Below are positions 22,368 through 29,989 of a stretch of 29,989 nucleotides of DNA, piece after piece (position 1 is the stretch's first letter; each line of letters starts with the position of its first letter). The stretch is from CAYTGR01 sp964437445. Its GTDB lineage: Bacteria > Chloroflexota > Anaerolineae > B4-G1 > SLSP01. The translations under genes and the position numbers were made by a program. A model generated the notes under the pieces. It worked only from the letters and a program-made list of their open reading frames with translations, did no database searches and was not told the origin of the DNA. The stretch covers positions 1 through 29,989 of the forward strand of contig CAYTGR010000056.1 in assembly GCA_964437445.1 (NCBI GenBank), in the 5' to 3' direction.

Positions 22368-24287
22368 ATGGACTGGCAGCGGTTTCTCATTGGAGTGAAC
22401 GACGTTTTGACCGCCGGCGTCGGTGCGACGGTCTTTGCGTTGATGCTCTATCTCTTTTTCTACAACCGCGATAGTCGGGTGGCCCGGGCGTTCAGCGGTT
22501 TGCTGGCCTGCGTTTTTATCGTCTACCTGGTGGATCTGTTGCAGATCGGTGCCCGGAGCCTGGCCAGCGCGCTGATCTTCTTGCGGCTCCAATGGGTGGG
22601 GATCGCGTTCACCCCGACGATGTATCTGGAATTTAGCCGCGCCATCCGGCTCTCGGTGCGAGAACGCAGCTTCCCGGCCTGGATACGTTACCTCGGTCCG
22701 GGACTCAGCACGTTAGTGGCCGTCCTGGCGCTGGTCACCGATTGGGTGGTCCACGATGGGATGATTACGGCGGGCGCGCCCCATATGCGCCCTGGTGGGC
22801 TTTTCTATCCTTTCGCGTTGCTCTTTGGGTTGAGTGCGCTGTGGGGGCTCCTCCAGACGTTGGACGCCCGGCGGCAGTGCTACACCACGGCTGCCCGGCG
22901 GCGGATGACTTATCTTTCCATTGGCTTCATCGCGCCGGCCATCGGCGTTTTCCCTTACCTGTTGATTATCGGGTGGCCGACGGCCTTGCCGGGGGTTCTG
23001 TTGTGGGTGTTGCTCATCGTTGGGAACCTGGGCGTGGCCGCCATGTTGATGTTGATGGCTTACAGCGTCGCTTTTATCGGCGCTTTGACGCCGGACCGGG
23101 TGATTAAACACCGGCTGGTCCGCTTCCTGCTGCGCGGACCGCTGACGGCGCTGCTGACGCTGGCCGCGTTTGGCGGTGGCCTGCTCCTGGAATCGGCGCT
23201 CGGGTTGGGCCCCTATTCGCTCTCGCTGGCAGCCGCGGCCTTGACGATCATCCTGGCGCAGCTGGGGGTAGAGCTGGCCAAGCCGGTACTGGACCTGGCG
23301 CTCTACCGGGAGGGGCGCGCCGAGGTGGCCCGCATCCAGGAGCTCAGCCAGCGGATGTTGACGGCCGCGGACGTTCACGAGTTCCTGGAGAATATCCTGG
23401 CCGCCATCTGTGAACTGGCCCACAGCCAGGGCGGCTTTGTCGCTACGTTGGAAAACGGGCAGCTGCAATGTGAAAGCTGGTGCGGATTCCACATCTCGCC
23501 GGAGGAAGTGGCGGCTTTCCCGACCACCGTCACCACGGCGGGCGAGCGGCGCGGGCCCTTTTTCGCCTGGAACGGCCACTGGGTCGCACCTATCTACGAC
23601 AAGGCTGGCCAGACACTCCTGGGATTGGTCGGCATCCAGCGGGCCGGGGGTGCGCCCTCCCTTTCCGCCGAACGGGAGGAGCTCCTGGAGCAACTGCTGG
23701 TGCAGGCCGGGGCCGCACTGGAGGATCGCCGCCTGCAACAGACGGTGTTGGAGGCTTTCTCGGCGCTGTTGCCCGAGCTGGACGACATCCAGCGGCGGCG
23801 TGGCCTGTTGCAATACCGCGAACAGGATGTCGCCGATTTCTCGCTGGCCCAGTCGCCGGAGTTCCCGCAGTGGATTCATGACGCGCTCTCGCACTACTGG
23901 GGCGGTCCCCGGTTAACCGAAAGCCCGTTGCTCAACTTGCAGGTCGTCCAGCAGACGGCGGCCGCCTACGACGGCAATCCCATCCGGGGGTTACAGATTG
24001 TGTTGACGCAGGCCATTGAGCAATTGCGTCCTTTGGGTGAGCGCAAGTTGACAGCCCAGGAATGGTTGTTGTACAATATTCTGGAGATGAAATTTCTGCG
24101 CGGGCAGAAAGTACGTGAGGTCGCTCAACGCTTGGCCCTCAGCGAATCCGATTTCTACCGCAAGCAGCGGGTGGCGATTGAGACTTTGGCCCGGATCATC
24201 GGGGAGATGGAAGAGAAAGTGCGCGGCGCTCCGGCCCACCCGTCCGATCAAGGTCAGGCGGCGGCTTCAGTGGTGAAGAATGGTTGA
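22368..24287 (+). CDS. 7TM sensor with GAF domain and C-terminal HTH, no kinase
   Basis: A 639-residue protein. The N-terminal segment of about 235 residues has seven hydrophobic helices like the HisKA_7TM input domain. Two more helices (about 258-310) follow. A linker helix leads to a GAF-like domain (about 318-450, with APIYDKAGQTLLGLVGIQ). The C-terminal region has a helix-turn-helix-like stretch (about 580-605: KVREVAQRLALSESDFYRKQ) after the conserved EWLLYNILEMKFL. No H-box or HATPase motifs are found, so it is not a histidine kinase. It may be a membrane-bound one-component regulator or a signalling scaffold. ATG 22368 is 13 nt past GGGAGG; an out-of-frame ATG lies at 22357. Domain naming is by recognition, DNA binding by inference. 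Confidence 0.75.
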   Translation: MDWQRFLIGVNDVLTAGVGATVFALMLYLFFYNRDSRVARAFSGLLACVFIVYLVDLLQIGARSLASALIFLRLQWVGIAFTPTMYLEFSRAIRLSVRERSFPAWIRYLGPGLSTLVAVLALVTDWVVHDGMITAGAPHMRPGGLFYPFALLFGLSALWGLLQTLDARRQCYTTAARRRMTYLSIGFIAPAIGVFPYLLIIGWPTALPGVLLWVLLIVGNLGVAAMLMLMAYSVAFIGALTPDRVIKHRLVRFLLRGPLTALLTLAAFGGGLLLESALGLGPYSLSLAAAALTIILAQLGVELAKPVLDLALYREGRAEVARIQELSQRMLTAADVHEFLENILAAICELAHSQGGFVATLENGQLQCESWCGFHISPEEVAAFPTTVTTAGERRGPFFAWNGHWVAPIYDKAGQTLLGLVGIQRAGGAPSLSAEREELLEQLLVQAGAALEDRRLQQTVLEAFSALLPELDDIQRRRGLLQYREQDVADFSLAQSPEFPQWIHDALSHYWGGPRLTESPLLNLQVVQQTAAAYDGNPIRGLQIVLTQAIEQLRPLGERKLTAQEWLLYNILEMKFLRGQKVREVAQRLALSESDFYRKQRVAIETLARIIGEMEEKVRGAPAHPSDQGQAAASVVKNG

Positions 24288-24360
24288 CAGAGGCCCTTGA
24301 TCAGAGGGCGGCACAGTATACGGTGGCAAGCATCATTATTCAAGGAGTCAATAAAGAGCC

Positions 24361-25311
24361 ATGAACGGTACTTATATTCCCCCCTATGTCCCGCCCGATG
24401 ACTTTTACTGGCAGGCTCTCCTGGAGGAAGGGCCGATTTGTGGCGGAGAAAGCCCTGGCCCGTGGGCCTGGGTGGAGGCCCCGGAAATCCCCCCCGCACT
24501 GTGGGAGGAGGCCCGGCAGTTGCAGGCGGTCCATACGTTGCTGGATCTCCCGATTGATGGCTTCAATCGGGGCGGGCTGATCGCGCATTGGAAAGGGGTG
24601 GAATGCTTCGTTCCGGCCTCGCACCTGGTTGCTTACCCCTTCCCGGCCGACCCGGCCGCCCGTGAATCCCGTTTCCAGCAATACGTGGGGTGCAACATGC
24701 GCCTCTGCATTATTGAGGTGGAACCGACCCGTAACCGCATCCTTCTATCTGAAAAGCAGGCGTTAGATTGCCAGCCGGCAACGACGGCTCCCTGGCCCGA
24801 CTGGCTCCAGCCCGGGGCAATCTGCAAGGGGCGGGTGACCAGTGTTTGCACCTTCGGCGCGTTTGTGGACCTCGGCCCGCTGGAGGGATTGATCCATATC
24901 TCCGAGATCTCCTGGGGGCGCGTGCGCCATCCCTGCGATCACCTGAAGCCGGGCGAAGAGGTACAGGTGATGGTGCTGGAAGTGAATCGCGACCAGCAAC
25001 GGGTCAGCCTGAGCCTGAAAAAACTCTGCTGCAATCCCTGGGATACAGTGGATAGCCATTTGAAGCCGGGCGATGTGGTAACGGGGAAAATCGCCAGCAT
25101 TGAGCGGTTTGGTCTCTTTGTAGAGCTGCTCAGCGGGCTGGAGGGACTGCTCCACGTCTCCGAATTGCCTGCCAATGTTGATCTGACCAGTCTCTCGCGG
25201 CTTTACCGGGTGGGCCAGGAGATGACAGTACTGGTGCGGGAGATCGTGCCGGGTGAGCACCGGATTGTCTTGAGCTTGCCGGGGCGGAGCCAGCCGTATG
25301 CCGCAGCCTAA
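24361..25311 (+). CDS. S1-domain RNA-binding protein (ribosomal protein S1-like)
   Basis: A 316-residue protein with three S1 (OB-fold) repeats: a divergent first (about 55-135), and two standard ones, GRVTSVCTFGAFVDLGPLEG (from about 155) and GKIASIERFGLFVELLSGLEG (from about 242), each ending in VSLSLKK/IVLSLPG-type strands. S1 proteins help the 30S subunit bind mRNA, and short forms with three or four repeats occur outside Proteobacteria. An N-terminal Pro/Trp-rich stretch of about 55 residues is unusual. The start ATG at 24361 is preceded by AAAGAG, and a stronger AAGGAG lies further up. The 3' end overlaps ftsK by 14 nt, pointing to coupled expression. Confidence 0.82.
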   Translation: MNGTYIPPYVPPDDFYWQALLEEGPICGGESPGPWAWVEAPEIPPALWEEARQLQAVHTLLDLPIDGFNRGGLIAHWKGVECFVPASHLVAYPFPADPAARESRFQQYVGCNMRLCIIEVEPTRNRILLSEKQALDCQPATTAPWPDWLQPGAICKGRVTSVCTFGAFVDLGPLEGLIHISEISWGRVRHPCDHLKPGEEVQVMVLEVNRDQQRVSLSLKKLCCNPWDTVDSHLKPGDVVTGKIASIERFGLFVELLSGLEGLLHVSELPANVDLTSLSRLYRVGQEMTVLVREIVPGEHRIVLSLPGRSQPYAAA

Positions 25312-27724
25312 CCGGTATCGGCAATACCGGATGGCGCGCCCGCGCAGCAGTGGTGGCAAAAGCACGCCGGCCGGCAGCGGCGGCAAGTCTGGTGGCCGCC
25401 GCCCGGCCCACACTCCTCCGCCGCCAGAGCCGTTGCGCTTCCGGCTGTTGCGCCGCGTCCTTTCTTACGTAGGCGGCCCCACCGGCCAGCAGCTGGGCGC
25501 CCTGGTGCTGATGTTGGCGGGTTTGCTGACGATTGTGACGGTCGCTGGCTTGAACTCTGGCCGGGTTGTGAATGCTTGGGCGCGGTTGCTGGTCTTCCTC
25601 TTCGGCTGGGGCGCTTATCCCACCGGCGCGCTCCTCTTTGCACTGGGGCTGCTCTGGTTGCGTCACCTAACCCATCGCCCGACTGTTTGGCGCTGGCGCC
25701 CTTTCGTCGGGCTGGAATTAGTGCTGGTGGGGTTGCTGGCGTTGACGCAGACAATCCTGCGACAGAACGGCTGGTGGTTGGTGGAGTCCGGCCGGGGCGG
25801 CGGGGTTGTCGGCTGGGCTTTCAGCGTCTTTTTCTCCAACTACCTGGGCCCACTCATTACCGGTGTCCTGATGGCACTGGTCGCGCTGTTGGGGATCGGC
25901 CTGGCCTTTGACGTGACCGCTGACGATCTGCGGACCTTTGCCCGGCGGTTGGCGGAGGTATGGGAATTGCAGCGAGCCACGCGGGAGCCACCTTCCCAGC
26001 CGGTGGCGCAGGTCGGCCAGGGAGTAGCGATCTCGCCGATCCCGGCCCGGCAACGGGCGGAGGGAAAAGCGCAAGCGGAGGAGCCGGAGATCCGCACGGC
26101 GTCACGCGCCCGGGCGGGTTCCGTGCCGCCGGCCGCCGCGGAGCCGCCGCCGGGCGCTCCCCCAGTGACCGCCACACCGCCGGCCCCGGTTGCGGTTGCG
26201 CCAGCCAGGACTACCCCGGCCACAACGGTCCCACCGCCGGCGCGCGAGCTCACGTTGCCGCCGCTCACGCTGCTCAAGGCGCCCAAACCGGTTGGCATGG
26301 ACCAGGAGGAAATCCGGCGCAAGAGCCGCCTCATTGAGGAGACCCTCTCCCAGTTCGGCATTCCGGCGCAGGTGACGGAAGTGCGGCCCGGTCCCACCGT
26401 GACGCAGTTTGGTGTCGCCCCCGGTTTCATCAAGCGGGGGGGGACGGAGGGCGAGGAGGAGCGCAAGGTACGTGTCAGCCAGATCGCGTCGCTGGCCGAT
26501 GACCTGGCGCTGGCGTTGGCGGCGCGCTCGCTCCGTGTGGAGGCCCCGGTGCCGGGGCGGGCCGTCGTCGGCATTGAGGTCCCCAACGCTGAGATTGAGC
26601 TGGTCACGCTCCGCTCGGTGCTGGAGAGCGAGGAGTACGGCCGCTGCCACAAACCGCTCTGCTTCGCCGTCGGGCTGGACGTGGCGGGCAGTGCCGTGGT
26701 GGCTGACCTTTCCTCCATGCCGCACCTGCTGGTGGCCGGCACGACCGGCAGCGGCAAGTCGGTCTTCGTCAAGGCATTGGCGACCAGCCTCGTGATGCGT
26801 AACCGGCCTTCCGAATTGCGGCTGGTGGCCATTGACCCCAAACTGGTGGAATTGACCCATCTCAACGGGCTGCCGCACCTGCTCGGCAAGGCGGAGACCG
26901 AACTGGAACGGATCATCCGCGTCCTCCGGTGGGTGGCCTGGGAGATGGATCGCCGCTACAAGCTTTTTGCCGCCGCCGTCGCCCGCAACCTGGACGACTA
27001 CAACGCTAAAGCGGCACGCACGTTGGCGCGCGCCGACGTGGAGAAGGCCGAGGTGGAACTGCTGCCGCGCATCGTCGTCTTGATTGACGAGCTGGCCGAC
27101 CTGATGCTCTCCGCGCCGGAGGAGACTGAGCGGACGATCTGCCGGATCGCGCAGATGGCGCGCGCCACCGGCATTCACCTGGTCGTGGCGACGCAGCGTC
27201 CCAGCACCGACGTTGTGACCGGGCTGATCAAGGCTAACTTCCCGGCGCGTGTCAGCTTTGCCACCGCCAGCAGCGTGGACTCGCGGGTAATTTTAGACAC
27301 ACCGGGCGCTGAATCGCTGCTGGGCCGGGGCGACATGCTCTTCTTAGCGCCCGACGCTTCGGCCCCGCGCCGCGTCCAGGGCTGCTATCTCTCGGATGAG
27401 GAGCTGGAAGCGACGGTTCGCTTCTGGCAGAAGGAGGTCGGCGCGACGCCCGCCGCGGCCCCCTGGGACGCCATGCTGGAAGCCCGCGCGCTGGAGCCGG
27501 TCAGCCCGGCCGAGGCCGAGGACGCCGACCTGTTAGAGAAAGCAATCGCGCTCGCCAGGAGCCGGGGCGCGATCTCCACCTCCGAGCTCCAGCGGCGGCT
27601 GCGGATCAGCTACAACCGCGCCGCGCTGCTCATGGAGCAGATGGAAGAGCAGGGCCTCGTGGGACCGCAGGAGAGCGCCGGCCGCCCCCGCCGCGTCATC
27701 CTGGGCGGAGAAGAGGATTTGTAG
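25298..27724 (+). CDS. ftsK: DNA translocase FtsK/SpoIIIE
   Basis: An 808-residue septal DNA pump that moves chromosome termini and activates Xer recombination. Order of parts: basic Pro-rich N-terminus (1-45), four membrane helices (about 50-200), an Ala/Pro-rich linker (about 225-320), and the alpha/beta motor from about 330. The motor has Walker A GTTGSGKS (K487) and Walker B VVLIDELADLM (D597, E598), and GRGDMLF. The C-terminal gamma winged helix (about 745-808: AIALARSRGAISTSELQRRL) reads KOPS-like sequence. Start ATG 25298 overlaps the S1 gene; ATG 25331 is an alternative with no SD. The same window carries xerC and scpB, other chromosome-segregation genes. Confidence 0.93.
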   Translation: MPQPNRYRQYRMARPRSSGGKSTPAGSGGKSGGRRPAHTPPPPEPLRFRLLRRVLSYVGGPTGQQLGALVLMLAGLLTIVTVAGLNSGRVVNAWARLLVFLFGWGAYPTGALLFALGLLWLRHLTHRPTVWRWRPFVGLELVLVGLLALTQTILRQNGWWLVESGRGGGVVGWAFSVFFSNYLGPLITGVLMALVALLGIGLAFDVTADDLRTFARRLAEVWELQRATREPPSQPVAQVGQGVAISPIPARQRAEGKAQAEEPEIRTASRARAGSVPPAAAEPPPGAPPVTATPPAPVAVAPARTTPATTVPPPARELTLPPLTLLKAPKPVGMDQEEIRRKSRLIEETLSQFGIPAQVTEVRPGPTVTQFGVAPGFIKRGGTEGEEERKVRVSQIASLADDLALALAARSLRVEAPVPGRAVVGIEVPNAEIELVTLRSVLESEEYGRCHKPLCFAVGLDVAGSAVVADLSSMPHLLVAGTTGSGKSVFVKALATSLVMRNRPSELRLVAIDPKLVELTHLNGLPHLLGKAETELERIIRVLRWVAWEMDRRYKLFAAAVARNLDDYNAKAARTLARADVEKAEVELLPRIVVLIDELADLMLSAPEETERTICRIAQMARATGIHLVVATQRPSTDVVTGLIKANFPARVSFATASSVDSRVILDTPGAESLLGRGDMLFLAPDASAPRRVQGCYLSDEELEATVRFWQKEVGATPAAAPWDAMLEARALEPVSPAEAEDADLLEKAIALARSRGAISTSELQRRLRISYNRAALLMEQMEEQGLVGPQESAGRPRRVILGGEEDL

Positions 27725-27748
27725 GATCACCGGAAAGGCGTTGGGGGG

Positions 27749-28543
27749 ATGATGGGGAATATTGATACCCTGTTCCCGTGGATTTTCCTGGCCCTGCTGG
27801 GCTTTTCGGCTTACGCCGGCTGGCGTGCGCTGCGGATTTACCTGGGCGTGCGCAAACGGGAGTGTACCATCTCCGACCAACCAGTGCCGCCGACGCCGTC
27901 CGTCCAGCCCATCGTGGCGCGTCTCGCCGCGCTCGGCTTTCAGCGCGTCGGCGAGACGGCGACGCAGCTACCCGGCCGGACGCGGCCCGGCATTACCTGG
28001 GTGCTGGCTGATGCCGACGGGCAGATCCACGCTGAGGTTGTGGAACACGGCCCTGGCGCGTTGACCTGTTTCACCTCTACCTACGGCGACGACGCGGTGG
28101 TAGAGACGGGCTACCCGCTGGGCGAGCACATTGAGAGCGCCGATTTCCGCTCCTATGCCGTGCGCGACAGTCTGGAGGCGGCCTATCGCCACCAGCAGGC
28201 GCGGGCTGCCGATTTCGCCGTGCGGCACGGCACCCCGCGCCGGCTGCACGATCTGGCCGAGTACCTGACGTGGGGCGGCTTTTACCGCCAACATTACGCG
28301 CCGCGCAAACTCCGCCGTTTCTTCTGGCTCGGCCTGCTGCGGCTGAGCGCGTTTGCTTACGGCCTGTTGGCGACGGCCGCGGTTTACCTGCTCATGCCGG
28401 CGCGCGAGCTGCATTCCCCCCTCGGGCGGGAATGGCTACTGGTCCTCCTGCTCGCCCCGGCGTTAGTGCTGGTCTCCCTGGCGGAAATGCTGATGACATT
28501 CGTCAACTGGTGGAATCAGCAACAGAGGGCGACGCGCGTGTGA
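27749..28543 (+). CDS. Uncharacterised membrane protein
   Basis: A 264-residue protein I do not recognise. One N-terminal hydrophobic helix (about 8-32) and two C-terminal helices (about 190-215 and 226-250) flank a soluble region of about 150 residues. That region has strand-rich segments such as ITWVLADADGQIHAEVVE and ALTCFTSTYGDDAVVETGYP, followed by a helical part. The same layout occurs in other small conserved proteins of unknown role. The start is one of two adjacent ATGs after GGGGGG at 27743; the first is used. The gene follows ftsK by 24 nt and its stop overlaps the start of the glycosyltransferase (GTGA), so it may serve in a shared envelope pathway. Confidence 0.72.
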   Translation: MMGNIDTLFPWIFLALLGFSAYAGWRALRIYLGVRKRECTISDQPVPPTPSVQPIVARLAALGFQRVGETATQLPGRTRPGITWVLADADGQIHAEVVEHGPGALTCFTSTYGDDAVVETGYPLGEHIESADFRSYAVRDSLEAAYRHQQARAADFAVRHGTPRRLHDLAEYLTWGGFYRQHYAPRKLRRFFWLGLLRLSAFAYGLLATAAVYLLMPARELHSPLGREWLLVLLLAPALVLVSLAEMLMTFVNWWNQQQRATRV

Positions 28544-29754
28544 ACTCCGCTCCTGTTCCCCTTCGTATCGTCTTCCTCGGCCCGTTTGGGCTGCGCCCGC
28601 GCGGCACGATGAGTGTCCGCGCGTTGCCGTTAGCGCGCGCTCTGGCCGCGCGCGGGCATACCGTCACCCTGCTCCTGCCGCCCTGGCAGAACCCGGAAGA
28701 CGCCGGGCGCTGTTGGGAGGAGGAGGGAGTCCGCGTGGAAAATCTGCGGTTGCCGGCGGGCCTGCCGGGGTGGTTCCACGCCCGGCTGACCGGGGCGCTG
28801 GTCCACCGCGCCTTGCAGCTCCGGCCGGACGTGATCCATGCCTTCAAACCCAAAGCCTACGCGGGACTGGCGCACTGGCTGCTCAAGCAGCTGCCGGGCC
28901 GCCCGCCGGTCGTCGTGGATACCGACGATTGGGAAGGCCCCGGCGGCTGGAACGACCTGGCGCCCTATCCCGCGCCGCTTAAGCGCTTCTTCACGTGGCA
29001 GGAGCGCTGGGGGTTAAAGCACGCCGACGCCATCACCGTCGCCAGCCGCGCGTTAGAGACGCTCGTCTGGGGGCTGGGCGTTCCGCCGCGCCAGGTGATC
29101 TACCTGCCCAACGGCGTCACCGCCGGTGTGCCGGTCGCCGGGCACCGGCCAGCAGACGACGGCCGCCCGGTCCTCCTGCTCTATACCCGCTTCTTTGAGT
29201 TTAGCCTGGCGCGTCTCTGGCGGATCTTAGAGCGCGTGCGCGCGGCCCGGCCTGACGTGCGGCTGCTGGTGGTGGGGCAGGGGCTTTTTGGCGAGGAACG
29301 CACGCTCTTGGAGCTGGCCCGCGCGGCCGGCTGGCAAATCGCCGAGACGCCGGAGGCGGCGCCCGGCACCGATCTGCTCTACGCCGGCTGGGTTGCCCCG
29401 GAGACGTTGCCCGGCTACTTCGCGCAGGCCGATGTGGCGCTCTACCCCTTTGACGACACCCTCGTCAACCGGACCAAGTGCCCGGTCAAGTTACTGGACT
29501 TGCTGGCCGCGGGCGTGCCGGTGGTGGCGGAGGCCGTGGGGCAGCTGGCCGAGGCTATCATCCCCGGCGAGACCGGCCTGCTTGTCCCGCCGGGTGACGA
29601 AGCGGCCTTCGCCGCTGCTATCCTTGCGCTGTTAGACGACCCGGCGCGCCGCCGGACGCTCGGTGCGCGTGCCGCCGCCGACCTCCGCGCTCGCCTGACC
29701 TGGTCGCACCTGGCCGTTACCGCCGAACAGGTTTATCAAGCTGTCAGCCGTTAG
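28540..29754 (+). CDS. GT4-family glycosyltransferase
   Basis: A 404-residue GT-B fold glycosyltransferase. The N-terminal domain carries the glycine-rich IVFLGPFGLRPRG opening and DVIHAFKPKAYAGLA. The C-terminal nucleotide-sugar domain has RLLVVGQGLFG, YAGWVAPETLPGYFAQADV and KLLDLLAAGVPVVAEAVGQ followed by GETGLLVPPGD, which is the GT4 donor-site pattern, with Asp in place of the second Glu of the usual E-x7-E motif. It probably builds a cell-envelope polysaccharide or glycolipid; the acceptor is unknown. The GTG start at 28540 overlaps the upstream stop by 4 nt; an in-frame extension upstream is open but lies inside the preceding gene. It is the last gene before a repeat-filled gap. Confidence 0.88.
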   Translation: MNSAPVPLRIVFLGPFGLRPRGTMSVRALPLARALAARGHTVTLLLPPWQNPEDAGRCWEEEGVRVENLRLPAGLPGWFHARLTGALVHRALQLRPDVIHAFKPKAYAGLAHWLLKQLPGRPPVVVDTDDWEGPGGWNDLAPYPAPLKRFFTWQERWGLKHADAITVASRALETLVWGLGVPPRQVIYLPNGVTAGVPVAGHRPADDGRPVLLLYTRFFEFSLARLWRILERVRAARPDVRLLVVGQGLFGEERTLLELARAAGWQIAETPEAAPGTDLLYAGWVAPETLPGYFAQADVALYPFDDTLVNRTKCPVKLLDLLAAGVPVVAEAVGQLAEAIIPGETGLLVPPGDEAAFAAAILALLDDPARRRTLGARAAADLRARLTWSHLAVTAEQVYQAVSR

Positions 29755-29757
29755 CGA

Positions 29758-29785
29758 TCAGCCCTCAGCATTCAGCCTCCAGCCT
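29758..29785 (+). repeat. Four in-phase 7-bp units after the GT4 gene
   Basis: TCAGCCC, TCAGCAT, TCAGCCT and CCAGCCT follow directly after the stop codon, then CC. Next to it is CTTTGAAAATAGCG, which on the minus strand reads CGCTATTTTCAAAG before GGAGG, matching the end of the mosaic repeats. Confidence 0.55.
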
Positions 29786-29805
29786 CCTTTGAAAATAGCG
29801 CTTTG

Positions 29806-29859
29806 CTTGTAGTCAGGCGCTTTAGCGCCGTCCAACGCGCTGAAGCGCGTTACTACGAG
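29806..29859. repeat. Palindromic element with terminal inverted repeats
   Basis: The outer ends CTTGTAGT (29806-29813) and ACTACGAG (29852-29859) are inverted, 7 of 8. Inside are two palindromes, GGCGCT TT AGCGCC (29816-29829) and AACGCGCT GA AGCGCGTT (29834-29851). A decayed copy is at 6596-6640 and a related core at 497-512. It is about 54 bp and non-coding. The size and palindromic content resemble a MITE- or REP-like element. Confidence 0.6.
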
Positions 29860-29862
29860 CCA

Positions 29863-29989
29863 ATTTTCATCCCACGGCTGGTGAACGCCAGTTCATGGGG
29901 AATTCCTCTGAAAATAGAAACCAGTTAAGTAGTAAGCAGAGAGCAGCAGGTAGCAGTTCCTGTTTCCTGCTCACCGCTCACGGCTCACA
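29863..29989 (-). repeat. Inverted mosaic repeat copy, cut by the window end
   Basis: Read on the minus strand from the window edge: GTGAGCC/GTGAGCG/GTGAGCA units, the 7-bp run to CTACTTA, ACTGGTTTCTATTTTCAGAGG, then GAATTCCCCATGAACTGGCG and GTGGGATGAAAAT. The modules are the same as at 21633-21775, but module A comes before module B here. So the elements form longer alternating arrays elsewhere. The gap 29755-29989 holds only repeats. Confidence 0.65.

Noticed and set aside
29870..29900. A nine-codon minus-strand ORF starting at the ATG in the repeat module
   Set aside because: It is too short and not conserved between the copies of the module, which differ in length and frame.

Overview
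The window is GC-rich bacterial chromosome and most likely comes from a member of the Chloroflexota (Anaerolineae, Caldilineae or a thermophilic relative). This is inferred from the kinds of gene present: a Thr/Pro-rich membrane anchor, a 7TM-GAF protein with no kinase domain, a family 5 solute-binding lipoprotein, an adenosine-specific-kinase-like protein and short-Q-loop cytochrome bd. Intergenic DNA full of short tandem and palindromic repeats fits too. No rRNA gene was seen to settle the lineage. I see no phage, transposase, CRISPR or tRNA.

Layout. Positions 2-382 hold the end of scpB, followed by a hairpin terminator. A consensus promoter (434-461) then drives a complete cytochrome bd operon, cydA-cydB-cydD-cydC (652-6531). 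A terminator at 6701-6735 serves the convergent minus-strand gene for an orphan peptide-type ABC solute-binding lipoprotein (6760-8700). That gene has its own promoter and a long leader with a strong hairpin. A divergent region with operator-like palindromes leads into an 853-residue MOP-flippase-like membrane protein (9154-11715), apparently read from a leaderless transcript.

From 16058 down to 11742 the minus strand carries seven tightly packed genes. These are two tandem stand-alone receivers, a CinA N-terminal-domain protein, and then a coupled cassette: an adenosine-specific-kinase-like protein, a SagB-type nitroreductase, an all-alpha barrel-like protein of unknown function and a NUDIX hydrolase. 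tyrS (16159-17412) lies upstream and is divergent from a GT28/diglyceride-type glycosyltransferase (17678-18799). Next on the plus strand come xerC/xerD, a purine nucleoside phosphorylase coupled to a membrane-anchored extracellular protein, a GNAT acetyltransferase, a 7TM-GAF-HTH protein, an S1-domain RNA-binding protein overlapping ftsK/spoIIIE, a small membrane protein, and a GT4 glycosyltransferase that ends at 29754.

The gene functions are mostly housekeeping: respiration, translation, chromosome segregation (ScpB, Xer, FtsK), purine salvage and envelope glycosylation. The least ordinary parts are three. One is a family of mosaic intergenic repeats built from 7-bp units; three array-bearing copies lie just before start codons, and two of these end in the Shine-Dalgarno sequence of the next gene. 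The second is the overlapping adenosine-kinase-like/nitroreductase/barrel/NUDIX cassette. The third is the membrane-bound 7TM-GAF-HTH regulator candidate.
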